64,000 bases of DNA. Origin: Acanthamoeba lenticulata (lineage: Eukaryota > Discosea > Longamoebia > Acanthamoebidae). The stretch spans positions 62,001 through 126,000 of the forward strand of contig NAVB01000302.1 in NCBI GenBank assembly GCA_002179805.1, written 5' to 3'. The notes beneath the pieces were generated by a model. It was given only the letters and a program-made list of their open reading frames with translations. It did not search any database and had not been told where the DNA came from. The translations under genes were made by a program, and so were the position numbers. Position 1 is the first letter of the stretch; every line of letters begins with the position of its first letter. This document shows, piece by piece, positions 52,186-63,679 of this stretch.

Positions 52186-52258
52186 GCCTCGCTAGCTCAG
52201 TCGGTAGAGCGTCAGTCTCATAATCTGAAGGTCGTGAGTTCGATCCTCACGTGAGGCA
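52186..52258 (+). tRNA. tRNA-Met (CAT), elongator type, second copy
   Basis: Base-for-base identical over all 73 nt to the tRNA-Met at 908-980. The flanks differ, so this is dispersed gene duplication rather than a large repeat. Confidence 0.97.
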
Positions 52259-52262
52259 TGTA

Positions 52263-52267
52263 TTTTT
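52263..52267 (+). terminator. Pol III terminator of the second tRNA-Met
   Basis: Five T residues starting five bases after the tRNA end. Confidence 0.65.
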
Positions 52268-52313
52268 GTTCCCCCTTGCAGCTTGTTTCCGTTTTTTTTT
52301 GCCTGTTCTGCAG

Positions 52314-52405
52314 CGGCAGGGACCAGGAGGAGCGACCGCGATCGGGACAGGGACAGGGAGAGGGATCGCGACAGGGACAGGGACTACGACAGGAGGCGGC
52401 GCTGA
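52314..52405 (+). pseudogene. Orphan RD/RE-repeat exon (SR-like C-terminus)
   Basis: After a polypyrimidine tract and acceptor (TTCTGCAG, ending 52313), the frame reads A-G-T-R-R-S, then alternating Asp-Arg/Glu-Arg dipeptides, then D-Y-D-R-R-R-R and TGA at 52403. This is the typical C-terminus of an RD/SR-type RNA-binding protein. No upstream coding sequence is possible because the tRNA-Met ends 55 bp earlier. It appears to be the last exon of a gene whose 5' part is missing, left beside a tRNA gene. Confidence 0.4.
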
Positions 52406-52575
52406 GGCGAGCCACGAGCAGAGACCCGTGTGCAAAGAGAGGTCTCGTGGTGTGGGAGGAGCCCTTCGAGACAAAGCCAATTGTGGCGACAAGGCATGGC
52501 TCTGAAGTGAAACCGATGACTAAACTGTAGGATGACCCCTTAAAACAAATAAAATAAACTTTACCCGTTGGCTAT

Positions 52576-54669
52576 TTACAACCACACAGTGGACGAAGCG
52601 CCGTTTCGCAGGTGGTGGACTTGCAGCTTGTCCACTGGCTCGGCTTGCTGGGTGGTGGACATACAGAGGACCGGGCAGGCGTCCGTCACACCAGTGTTGG
52701 CGTCAGCCTCGGCGGCGACCAATGGTGGCGATCTCCAAGCCTCCTCCTCTGCACCGCACAACGCCACAAAGGCGGCCCGCGATTTCGCCAGCTCGGGGAA
52801 GTGATCCACCGCAAACTCGCGCAACGCGCCCTGCGTCAGCACGGTGCAAAACCTGCGTGGCAGAAGAGGCATCACACGCGATTAGTCAGTCAACCTGGAC
52901 AGCCGCTCGCTCATCGACATGTCAGCCACGTCGCACCCTTCCAGCGCCTCGTCAAAAGCGGCCTCCGGGGAGACGCGATGTGTGGCGGCGGACGAAGAAT
53001 CAACGTCGAGGCCAAGGTATCGCTTCAGGGCCAAAGTCATGACCTCCTCGCGGATGAGCTTGAGCTTGGACTCGTGGCGTAGGCTCACAAACACCTCCAT
53101 GGTCAGCACATGGTTCCTGTGACGGCCAGCCACAACGTCGTCAATCCTAGGATCCTAGGAGCGGACCCGAGGGGGACGAGAGGGCACGAACCGCTGCAGC
53201 TCCTCGTAAACCGGTGTCTCGCCGCAAGCCACCGCTCGGTGCAGCGCCCGATGCTGGTGAGACGACTCCATGTGTCGCGCTTGATGGGTGTCAAAATTGA
53301 GATGCGTGCCGGGCATGCCCAGCCGCTCCTCCGTCTCGTGGTACCGCCGCTCCAAAAACTCTTCGATTTCGGGCGACCTGACCGGCGTTGCCATCGTCAG
53401 CAGGAGGAGGAGCATGATGATGGCAAAGGAAGAGAAGATCTCAGAAGTACCGCTGCTGTTGCTCCCATGAGGCGCCCGTCTTTTGCTCCAGTTTCTCACG
53501 CAGGGCGTGCAGGTGGCAGATGTGCTTGTGCCACGCTCCTCCCGGCCAGTAGATGTGCGATCTGCTCACCACGCATGAGCTCACGACTGGATTTGAAGAA
53601 GAAGAAGAAGAAGATGATGACGAGGATGAGAGGTGCTCTACCGCTTGATGGCCTCCAGGATCTCGAGGGGCGCCACCATCGCCTTGCCACCGCCTGGGAA
53701 GGGCTTCACCGCAGTCATGCGTTCCTTGTGGGAGATGACAAAGTTGGACACCAGGTCTGCTCGCGTGTTACGTGGGTTCACATTAGCGCATCGGCCACGA
53801 CACATCACAGCTGTGGTGGTCCATCCGCACCAAAGAGGAGGCAGTTGCTCGACGGCTGGGTCTGGGCGGCCTGGTCGTAGAGGTACTTGGCGCAGAGGTC
53901 AAAGTGGATCATTTGGTTGTCGAGCGTGCAGTCTACGCGCCACAGCTTGGTGACATGGCCGAGCTGACGGCGAGGCAGGGCCGCCTCGGGCAGCCGCGGG
54001 TTGGGCAGCACGTATTCGTACATCTTGAGGCCGCTCTCGGGCTTGGTCACTGTCAGGTTGTTGATGGCGAGCCAGTTCTCCAGGGCCCATGGCAGGATGA
54101 CAATGTTCCAGTCGGGCGATGCGTCCGCCATTTGGGACGCGTCCTGGGTGTGCACGACGACGGTGAAGAGTGGGTGAGAGTGAGTGACCACAATGGTGAA
54201 CATGGAGGAAAGGGGCCACGTTGACAAAGTCTGAGATGTGTGTGACACGAGGAAGACGTACAGGGTCCCAATGAAAGGCGGCACGAGAGCCAATGAGGAT
54301 GGCAGAGGGGAACTTGACATGGGTGGGCTTGAACTCATTGATGAGTGTACCGAGGAAGGTCAGCACCTCCTCATACCCCTCGGCGACAATACAGCCACCG
54401 GCACACTTCCTCTTCTTGAGTCCTGCATCAGCACTCGCGCCGGCAAGTGGCGCCGCTTTGGTGACGCAAGGTGATGGCGCTTGCCCTTCCTTTTGGTCCT
54501 CCTTGGCCTCAACACGAGGAACACCCAACTCATCTTGATCCTTCTCCGCCCGGCGGAGCTTTTTGGCGGGTCCTTCGGTCTCTTCCGTCGACGTGGTTCC
54601 ATCATGCACGGCTGCAGGAGAGGGTTCGTCGTCCATAACGGCCGCAGAAGCGGCGTGGGTCCTCTTCAT
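52576..54669 (-). CDS. Nucleotidyltransferase-like protein of a family shared with viruses and phages
   Basis: The first ATG is at 54669 (MKRTHAASAAVMDD). About 100 residues of charged, low-complexity sequence precede a conserved core. The core has F-P-S-A-I-L-I-G-S-R-A-A-F-H-W, then D-W-N-I-V-I-L-P-W-A-L-E-N-W, like a degenerate nucleotidyltransferase start. HFDLCAKYLYD, LVSNFVISHKERMTAVK and S-H-I-Y-W-P-G-G-A-W-H-K-H-I follow. Next come ERRYHETEERLGMPGTHLNF and H-R-A-L-H-R-A-V-A-C-G-E-T-P-V-Y-E, then a C-terminal VLTQGALREFAVDHFPEL. This order recalls a family of uncharacterised proteins I associate with large DNA viruses and phages; the link is from memory and needs a profile search. About eight exons. 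Function unknown. Confidence 0.6.
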
Positions 54670-54887
54670 CTTTCTTCTTTTCTTGCTCGCAAAGGCTCTC
54701 CGCTGCGTGCTTCTCTCCCTTCCCGTCGTTAACGCTCGTCGTCTGGTTGTGCTTGAACGAACGGGCAAAAACACGTCAACGCCGATTGGTGCATTAGATG
54801 GAGCATTCAGCGGAAAAGCGCTTGCTCTCACGTCTGTTTCTGCCAATCGCAAGTGCGCTTCTTTTTTGCGTAATTTCTAGGCAGGGC

Positions 54888-56463
54888 TCAGGCGAAGAAG
54901 GGCTTGAGGGCCTCGGCCAGCTGCTCCGGCACGCTGTCGATCACGAAGGAATCGTACATTCTGGAGTTGGAGAGAAGGTTATTCGCTGTTGTTCAAGCAT
55001 GGGTGAGGCTAAAGGCTTGGTTTTTACCTCTCCATGGGGCCGGTGTCGCTGGTGTAGACGCCTGATATCGATCAAGGGCGCGATTGGTGAGCATGTAAAA
55101 AACATGACAAGAAGATAGAGAGGAGCCCGAACCCTTGGGACTGGGCCGGGAGAAGAGCTTAAGCACAAGCCAATAGGAGGCGGGAGTTCCCTGCACCTCC
55201 TCAGGGCCGTAGTAGGCTCTGCAACACACCACCTTTAGATCGCGACTCCAGCATTGAAGTCCAAGTGATCTTAGACCCTACCTGGCCGGCGCTGAGTAAC
55301 TGGCGATGTTGAAGGAACCCACGCTCAGCGCTTGCTGTGTATGCGCCCACGTGAGTAGTGGCTTCTTAACATTGCATCGCGGAGCAGAGAAGGAGGCACC
55401 TTGTAGCCCTTGAACACCTTCAGCAGAGCCGCCACAAAGTCGTCGATCTGCTTCTCGTTCAGGTCCGTCACCGATGAGACGTTCTTGAATACAAATTGCA
55501 CCTGCCCAAGAGAAGAGTCACGCAGCGGAGGAGCACGAAGAAACAACGTCAGCCTGCACTATCACAGTTGATCTCGCTTCACCCTCACCTCGTTGAAGCC
55601 GCGCGGAGCAAAGGTAGCAAGGACAAAGACGGAATCGTTCTCTCCAATCCAGCGCGCACCGCCCTTCTCCGCTTCATAGAGGTCCGCGTAGTAGTTCCGC
55701 TTGGCTGTCGTCACGATGTGGTGGAGCGAAAGTCAAATGGCGTGTACTTGTGCGCTTCGGTGTAATTGGAGCACATACTCCTGTTGTAGTACTCTGCAGC
55801 CTTGACAAGGAAGCGCTCGAGCTCGGGCACAGGGGTCTCTTCGACCAGGACCTGCACGTGAGGGTGGATGATGGAGCCGGCCGAGGGAGGCATGTAGTTC
55901 CACACGAGGATAGGAAAGCAGTAGGCCGATGGCAGGGCACGTATGTAGGTCTGTGCGCCTACGAGGCTGTCCTTCACCATCTTGTGTGTGAACTGGTCAA
56001 CGTCGAGGAAGTGTTCTTTGCAGATGACCCCGACGGCATGACTTTCACCAAAGGGTGAGAGGTTGGGGAAGAAGATGGCATCGCCTTGAAGAATGCGGCC
56101 ATCGTCCTTGCCCACCTCAGCAGCAAACCGGGGCACCTTGTCTAGGATGCGCTCGGGACAGAAGGGGCAGGCACCCGCTGAGGATGCGATCACCTGCTCA
56201 AACTGAGAGTCGAGGCCCTCGCCTTGCTTGGGACGTCGAGCACGGGCAGGATTGGTTCTCGTCTGCTGTCCTGTTAGTGGGTCCTTCCTGTATTCCACCT
56301 TTTTCATTCAGTCCCCCCCCCCAGCAGCAAGCCGTGAGAAGAGCAACAAACGAACAGTTTTCAATAACAGCTCAGCGCTCTACAAGAAGGGCATTCAGTG
56401 TGCCCCTACCTGGCCACGAATGACCTTGGGAAACTCGAGCGTGGCCGCATTCGTGGGTTCCAT
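54888..56463 (-). CDS. GalT-like HIT-superfamily protein
   Basis: Exon 1 starts at ATG 56463 (MEPTNAATLEFPKVIRGQ). The next exon, near 56298, continues VEYRKDPLTGQQTRTNPARARRP, then a Cys pair C-P-F-C of zinc-binding type, DAIFFPNLSPFGESHAVGVI, and the signature M-P-P-S-A-G-S-I-I-H-P-H-V-Q-V. The H-P-H-x-Q block corresponds to the nucleotidyl-His site of galactose-1-phosphate uridylyltransferases and their relatives. Downstream exons give FVLATFAPRGFNEVQFVFKN, and the protein ends EALKPFFA with the stop at 54888. The substrate may be a sugar-1-phosphate or another nucleotide conjugate. It starts only 55 bp downstream of the SELENOF-like stop codon on the same strand. Confidence 0.78.
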
Positions 56464-56518
56464 CTTGTTTACGCCACCAAATATACAAGAAAAAAAAAGA
56501 GTAAAGGAAATGCTGGCT

Positions 56519-57233
56519 TCAAAGCTTGCTTGGCCACTTGAGCCCGGTGGAGTCAGTCAGCCGAAGCGAGAGATACTCACGCAAGGTGTCCCGCGACCAC
56601 TTGTCAACCCTTTTGGACAAACTACAGTTAGTTGCGTTTCCTTGCCTCTCTTCTGCGCACGTACTCGATAGTGCTAACAGTTTTCTTGTTGATGTTCTTC
56701 AGGTGAAGAACCGCCTGCCTGCCCTGGTACACCTGTTGTCCAAGCTTAGTAAGAGCCCCAGGAGGGCACATTGGTGTACCTTCAGCTTCAGTCCCACAAA
56801 GAGCTTGGCGTCATTGTCAAGGAAGTCAACGAGTTGGGGCATCCTGCAGACACCCAAGCGTTGAACATGAGCTTCGCAAGATGGCAGCGCCATGAGCGCA
56901 TGACATACATTCTCAGAAAGGCATCATTGTAGTAAAGAACGGCATAAGGAGAACGTTCCAAGTCTTGTGGCTCCTTGTCTTGCGAGCAGCACTTCCGGCA
57001 TTCTTCCAGAAGCTCTGTTTCGCAATTGCTTAGTCTCATGAACGTGTTGTTATCACCAAGCGCGCCTCACCTGCGTCCTCTGTGAACTCTCCCAAGTTCT
57101 TGCAAGATGAACAGAGCAGCTCCGGTGAGAAGCCCCAGGAGTTGCATGTGTCCTCGGTCTCCTTGGCCACAGCCAGGTGTTGCTGAGCTAACACCACAAC
57201 CAACAGCACGCTCCACAGGCCTAGCAGCTTCAT
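56519..57233 (-). CDS. SELENOF (Sep15) homologue lacking the CxU redox motif
   Basis: The start is ATG 57233 with a signal peptide (MKLLGLWSVLLVVVLAQQHLA). The Cys-rich N-terminal domain is conserved: C-N-S-W-G-F-S-P-E-L-L-C-S-S-C-K-N-L-G-E-F, then E-L-L-E-E-C-R-K-C-C. The thioredoxin-like domain follows: L-Y-Y-N-D-A-F-L-R-M-M-P-Q-L-V-D-F-L, KLFVGLKLK, VYQGRQAVLHL and a C-terminal V-D-K-W-S-R-D-T-L-R-E-Y-L-S-L-R-L. In SELENOF the aligned positions hold C-G-Sec; here they read N-D-A, so no selenocysteine, SECIS element or redox pair is needed. SELENOF is an ER protein that binds UDP-glucose:glycoprotein glucosyltransferase. The UGGT-binding Cys domain is kept, so a binding role without redox activity is inferred. 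Confidence 0.85.
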
Positions 57234-57376
57234 GTCCCCTACTGACGAGCTGGCGTGAGCGCAGACCTCTGACGTCAGGATAGCAAGAGGAAAAGGCGTG
57301 TTTCCTTTTTACAGCTGATTTTAAAAAATACAAAGTTTGGTAAAAATACAAAAAAGCGCACCTGCGCTAGACGCTC

Positions 57377-60300
57377 TCACATGTGCTGGTCAAAGAAGGC
57401 GGAGAGGTAGGCCGTAAGTCGCTCGACATCATCGTCGCCTTCGGGCCGTTCGGGAGATATCACCGGAGCCACTTCGGCGGACGACGTAGCCGAGGACATT
57501 GAGGGCACAACCGAGAAGCCTCCCGACGAGGACGAGGAGGTATACAGAGACGACGTGGAGGACGTAGACAAGTAGATGCTATCGCTCCCCAAGAGAGGCG
57601 GGACCGTCGGAAGGGCGTGTGGCGTTGTCGAATAGAGCGGGAAGATTGGTGGCTGCGGAACGCTGATGGAGGGTGGCGATGAGGACATGGTGGGCGGCGA
57701 CGAGGACAGCGAGGTCGCAAAGGTCGCTGTCGGCGACGTCGACGGCTGCTTGTCCACAACTTCGACGGCCCATGGAAATTGTGGTGACGACGGGCCTCGT
57801 GAGCGCTGGTGTGCTTCGAGATGATCGAGCAACTGGCGGCAGAAGACGCTGATCGCCCCGAACTCGTGTGACAGAGGTCGAGCAACGCCCGTTAGCTCCT
57901 GCCAGGCGCAACGCACACGACCACGGACGGTTTTAGCGGATGTTTATCCGGCACGAGCAAAGAGGATCAAGATATCATACCTGGAGCAAGTCGTAGCGCT
58001 CCGCGTGAAGCAGGGTCTGAACAAGTGCTTGCATGTAAAGGGGCTTAGCGCACAGCTCGACGAGGCAGGCCGCTTGGCAGGGCCGCGTGAGTTCCGGCAG
58101 GAGTTGAACAAAATCAACCGCGCTGCAATCCCGCACGCCGGGCATGAGTCAACACAAGACTTTACCACCACGCCGCGCAGGATGAGCTGGCGCGCACCTT
58201 TCGAGGGCGTCATCGATCTGGTGGATGACTGCGTGGCAAGTGGTGCGTATGGCAAAGATGACGGCGCGAAGCAGGTGAAGCGTGTTGAGCTTGCCAAAGG
58301 ACTCCTGCAGGCCGCCGAGCTTATCCTCCAACTCGTCGAGCCGGTCGATTTGCTCCGTCAGCCCGTCGTGCAGCGGGACTCGTGATGCTGCGCCCAGCGC
58401 TACGTCAGAGCGGCTCAAGAGGGCTTTGCCATGGTGGAGGCGCGCCGGCGTACCATAGGTGAATGGCGGGTCGATGAGCAGGAAGATGTTCTTGGGAATC
58501 TCGTAGAAGTGGTCCCGCGTCACCTCGGTTAACTTGCCCTGTGGGTAGTTCTCGATAAACGGAGCCTCAGCGGCCCACTGCTTTCGCCACTGCGTTGAGA
58601 AGAGGAAAAACGAGCGGTTGGTGAGGTCTTGGGTTCAAACGAACACACACAGTCCAGCCGCTCTGCTCTGCGCCTCCGAAGCGAGGTCTCGTACACGGGG
58701 CTGGGTAAAGGCGGCGACAAGCTTATCCTCGACGTCCACGGAGAAGTAGATGCTGCGGAGCTTGAGCGCAATGAGGTAGTTCTCATCGTTGACGGCCCCG
58801 ATTCGCTCGCAAATCTGGAGGCTGAGCGTGAGGTAGTAGTCGCACTTCTCCCGGCCGTCGCGCTCGCCGTCGGCGTAGAGTCGCGCCAGCTGGGCCAGGT
58901 GGCGCAGCACGCACGCCACGTCGTAGTCGCTCGCGTCAAACATCTCGCTGACCTGAGTCCTACACACCCGAACCGAATACCAGAGCGAGCCATCGCATAT
59001 GGCGGTTGGTGGAGCCCAAAGCCCAACCGCCACAACGCGATCCGGAAAACGTCAGCAACGGCACATCGCCGGGCATCGTCTTGTCGCGTGACAAGAGGGA
59101 CAACAAGCCGAGGAGGTTGCCCGCACCTGAGCTTGTTCAGGTACTCGCGGCCGCGGCGGAAGTCGCCCGCAAAGGTGCTGCCAGCGCTGAGCGCAAAGTA
59201 GGCGCATAGGGCCAGCGGGCTGCGCTCCTTGGCACCGCCGTCGGTGGTGAGCAGGTAGCGTAACCGGTCCGTCTCCAGCGCCGCTGGGTTGACAGGACTG
59301 AACAAACACGCGTGTGTACATGCGAAGGACCGGCGGAAAAGGTTAGTGGCCGCCGCTCCACGAGGTGGTTCATCGGGGGATGTCGTGCACGGCGGAAAGC
59401 CAGAGTTGCTGTTGCAAGGGCTGGGCGATGAGGATGAGTGGCGGGAACGTACTGAAACCCCCAAATCTCGCGGCGGTAGATGTCCACGTAGAACTCGACT
59501 TCGCTCATGAGCTGGAGGTGCGTGCCCGAGGTCAGGGCGTCGAGCATGGCCGTCCCTGAGTGGTGGTCACCCGCACACCGTACGCGTGAGCCACAAAACG
59601 AGGTGGAGCAATCGGGGCCCGACCGCGGAATTAAAAAAGAGAGCTCGGCGCAAATTAGCCAAAGCATAAAAAAATCATTAAAAAAAGCAAAATAAAGAGA
59701 GCAGCACACGGCAACGGGGGTAGTGTGCTGGGAAGCTCCTCCGATACCGGGTGAACTGTTAGTCAAGGATGCGCCGGTGGTTGCCGGCGATGGCTCGTGG
59801 TTGCCTTGAGGGGTTTGAGTTGACGTGCTGCTGTTGCTGTTGTTGGTGCTGCTGTCGGCCATTTCCACCTCCATTGATGTGGGTGTGGCAGTTCTACTGC
59901 GCGTCCGTCGCACGAAGTAGTGGCCCGTCGCCGCGATGGCCGGATACGGGCTGAAGCTCGGGCTCGAGTGGAGGCTCACAGGCGCCGGGCTTGTTGAAGT
60001 TGTCGTCGTGGTCGCTGGCGAGATGAGGGGCAAGTAGTGGAGTTGTTGCTGCTGCGGCGGTGGTGGAAGTGGCTGTTGGCCAACAGGATGTTGTGGATGC
60101 GGCGTGAAGGAACAAGATTGCGAAGGCAGAGGTTGGGGCTGCACGGGGATCTGGGGCTGGAGGTACGGCGGGAGAAGGTTTTGTTGTTGTTGTTGTTGGT
60201 GCGGAGGAAGAGCCTGTCCATGAAGCTGAGGGATGGGGTAGTAGATCGGAACGGGCTGGACGAGACGGGGCGACACCGGCCGCATCCCCGCCGGGGAAAG

Positions 60301-61218
60301 GGAGGGCGGGGTGAGGCTCAGGGCGCCTCCGCGTGCGCGCACGTGGTGCGAGCTTGAGACGGGCGACTGGCTGTGGGCTCGTCGCACCATAGCCGAAGAT
60401 GGAGATGGCGAGCGGGAACGCACGGCAACAAAGCCCGACGAGGGGCTCAGCTGCTGCATTGACGGCAGGCTCGACGAACTACGCGAGTGTTGGGGCCGCG
60501 GCGGAGGCGAGAGCGGGCGGGTGCCGCTGATGGGGTGGCCAGCAGTGGCGAAGCGCTGCCTCGGCGCCTGGACTGTGGTGGGCACCACCGGGTCCGAGTG
60601 GTAGAGCCGATCCATGGGCGCGGGTGAGCTGGCTCGGGCCTCGACCGCAGTCGAAGAGGAACCCATGAGGGCGCTGGTCGAGGCAGCGCTTGATGTCGGT
60701 GCCTGGCCCACCCGCGGAGCGAGGTTACAATAGTGCCAGCCCTTGACCAACCGCTTGCGTTCCACATCCGGAAAAACGCGCTTGAACAGCTTGCCAAAGG
60801 AAGAAACATCGCACGGCTCAAAACCGCTCTGCGCGCAGAAGGCCCGATAGGCATCGTAGACCTGCTTCTTGGGGACCATGGCACCAGGCACGACGTCGTA
60901 GGTGTCGAGTAGCCTGTGGATGGATGGGTGGAAGGAAGGGGTCACACGGAGATGGAATCAATACTGACGCCCAAAAAGCGAACAGGCCACGAAGAACGAA
61001 AGTGACACTTAAAAAAGAAAGAAGGGGGGGGGAGTGGAAGTGCTACGCATGCCCAACACTCACGTCTTGAGTGTGTATCAAGCATCCCCGTTGAGGAGGT
61101 AATCCATAAAACGAATCAATAAAAAAGGAGAAGGGGTTTGTTCGAGCCACTACCATCGCTTCACCTCGGGTATGGCGGCTTCCTTGTCCTTTAAGAAGAT
61201 GCTGCCGAGCTGCATCAT
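57377..61218 (-). CDS. RFX-type winged-helix transcription factor
   Basis: Exon 1 (61218-61154) reads MMQLGSIFLKDKEAAIPEVKR. It joins across a 240-nt intron to an exon starting at 60913 to give the RFX DNA-binding domain: V-K-R-W-L-L-D-T-Y-D-V-V-P-G-A-M-V-P-K-K-Q-V-Y, then FCAQSGFEPCDVSSFGKLFKRVFPDVERKRL and G-W-H-Y-C-N-L. A long Pro/Ser/Gln-rich region follows (60700-59750, probable activation domain). Further exons carry helical segments near 59500-58200 (SEVEFYVDIYRREIWGF, ALCAYFALSAGSTFAGDFRRGREYL, YDVACVLRHLAQLARLY, NIFLLIDPPFTYGTP), and the end is YLSAFFDQHM. The downstream helical half resembles a regulatory domain seen in fungal-type transcription factors. Canonical RFX proteins read SKYHYYG where this has KGWHYCN. 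Confidence 0.82.
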
Positions 61219-61893
61219 CTTTCCACAGGTTCAGGCCCTTGCCCCAGCGCGCTGGGGGGGGAGGGTGTTCGGTGCGATAAGAAGGGAGAAGGGTCAAGGT
61301 AGAAAAAAAATTCAAAAGCTTGAAGCAGCCAGCTGTCTTGCTCTCTGCCCTGTAGCGCAGCAGAAACGGACCGTTGCGGTATCCAAGACGGGAATCGGTG
61401 GTTAAGGTTCATCTTACTGGTGCCCCTGCAGTAGACAACTGCCAAGAGCGACCCGAACATCGTTCCCGTCCATTGGTGCGTTATTTCGGGCTGAGAGTAC
61501 CATCGTGCCTGGTCATTCGTCTGTTGGTCTGACCAACCGTTTTGTTGCTTGGCGCATCAACCGCGGGCTTCCGGTTACTGCTGTACCGGACCCTAGACCT
61601 CACGCCGTAATTGTGTCCTCGCACTCAAGACCAAAGTGTTCGGTTTTGGCAGGGAAGACACTAGTTGGGCGTCTCCACGGCGACGGCGGAAGGGCAAAAA
61701 CAGAAGCTTTGGTAGAGGCAGCTTCTGCCCACAAGATTCGCAGGTCAGGGGGAGCTTCTTGGGCCAGCCGCTGCACCCGCCCTTCTCCAGAACAGTAATC
61801 AGTCCACCATCCGACCGTCCCAAGCAGCCAAACGACTTTCTCTTCCGGCGCAACATTTTCTGCGGCAATTAGCATTCACACCACACAATCACA
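61219..61893. promoter_or_regulatory. Divergent intergenic region
   Basis: 675 bp between the start codons of the RFX gene (-) and the R-SNARE gene (+). Open frames on both strands lack motifs. Likely promoters; no element recognised. Confidence 0.45.
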
Positions 61894-63474
61894 ATGGGGA
61901 AGGACGATGCTTCCTGCATTATCCATTCTCTGGTTGCCTATGAGGAGAAAATCTTGGCCTCTTGCTCTTCGCCTTTGAAGGAATCGGCCTACGATGCCCA
62001 GGTCTGCAGCGTCCTTTCCGAAAAGGTTTTGAAGAAGATATGCGCACGCATGCACAACCACAAGAAGACCTACATCACAGAAAAGTACGCGAATTGCTCC
62101 TGCGCGCCTGTTGCCGCTCGGCCGGCCTCACCTCCTCTCGTACTTACTGTAGGTACCATTTTCACTACATAATGGAGGACGGCCTTGTGTTCATGTGTGT
62201 GGCGCAAGCGGTTCATGGCCAGGTGCGCATCTTTATTTTCGTCTTAGCCAGTTAATTGACAGCATTAATCGCCTTCTTCTTTTTCTAACGTTTTTTCTTT
62301 CAATGCTGCAGCGATTGCCTTTTGGTTTCTTGAAGGATATTCGATCACAGTGGCACACCAAGTACCGGCTGCGCGAGGCGATGCAAGCCCGGCCCTACGA
62401 CATGAACCAAACCTTTCAATCCATACTCAAGCAGAAAATGGTTTGTGGCACTGTCCTTCAATTCCTCTCTCTCTCTCTCTGTACTGCACCTTTGGCTGAC
62501 TTCACCTCTTTTTCTCTTGCTCGCTCAGCTCTACTATTCGGACGACACAACTGACAAGCTGCGAGAGGTCATGGAAAAGGTGGAGGACGTGAAGGGCACC
62601 ATGCTCAGCAATGTGGGTACGATTCCTCGAAACACCATTTTCCTCCTCGTCTGCTCGTCCAGTAGTCTGTTGGAGGACAAGATCTTGTCCTCCTCTTCTT
62701 CTTCTTGTCGTCTCGCGCGCCTCTTGTTCGAGCGCGTCCCTCTCTCCTCTGTCTGGGCCCCACGCCATCAATCACTGTTATTACCATCATAATCACCATA
62801 TGCACGAACGGGCGATGGTGGTGATGACATGAATGGCACCACCAGACAAAATATTGGAGAGAGGAGACGCGCTGGAGCAGGTGGCGCGAAAGGCGAGGGA
62901 GATAGAAGAGGCGGGTGGGGACTTTCAAAAAGTCACCATCCCCTTCAAACGAAAAGCAATGTGTAAAAATCTCAAAGTGACAATCTGCCTCTGTTGTCTC
63001 TGTACGTACCGCTCACTCACATTCTCTTCTTTTCCCTCTTCTTCTGTCTTCTGTCTCTCTTCCCCCTACTCCCTTTCCGATTTCTTCATATAGAGGATGA
63101 TGATGATGATGATGATAACTTGGAGATCTCTGCGGGCGGGAGGACCAAAATCTGCCTCAAAAGATTTGCAATTCTTTTCTGCGTCTGCTTCTGCTGTGCG
63201 CCCGCCCCCTCCTCCTTGCTCTTTATTAATCTGCCCCTCCCTTCATCTAAATCCTCCTCCCCCATCATCATCATCATCATCCTACCTTCATTCTCTCTTC
63301 TCCTCCTTCTTCGTATGTGCTGACTCGTAATTTGATGGTTGGGCTTTCTATCTCTGTTGTGGCACCTGTGCAGGCAGCATTTTCATCCTGGGCGCGCTCT
63401 ACGTTGCCGGCGTGTTCGTCTGCGGTGGCTGGACGCTACAAAAATGTACAAATGCGATCTGGAACGCGTTCTAG
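61894..63474 (+). CDS. VAMP7-like longin R-SNARE
   Basis: Exon 1 is 61894-62084, exon 2 starts at 62153. The longin domain reads IIHSLVAYEEKILAS, then K-Y-H-F-H-Y-I-M-E-D-G-L-V-F-M-C-V-A, then R-L-P-F-G-F-L-K-D-I. The SNARE motif reads KLREVMEKVEDVKGTMLSN, then D-K-I-L-E-R-G-D-A-L-E, with the zero-layer Arg present, then FKRKAMCKNLKV. The last intron (63002-63373, 372 nt) separates this from the C-terminal membrane anchor SIFILGALYVAGVFVCGGW, with TAG at 63472. VAMP7-type SNAREs drive fusion of endosomes and lysosomes. The long last intron includes a GAT microsatellite near 63096-63116. Confidence 0.9.
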
Positions 63475-63679
63475 GCCTCCACGGGCAGCTGCACCAAGAG
63501 AGAGCCAGCGAGAGAAGGCGGGCGAAGGAGGAGGAGGAGAGACTTGTAGAGAGAGCCAGGCGGAGCCGGATGTCAGCGAGCAGCACGGGTCGTGCTGCTC
63601 ACGGGTTTGTACCATCTTCTTAAAAATACCAAACAAACAAACAGACAAAATACCACAACAAGAACCGCTGTTCTTCGCG

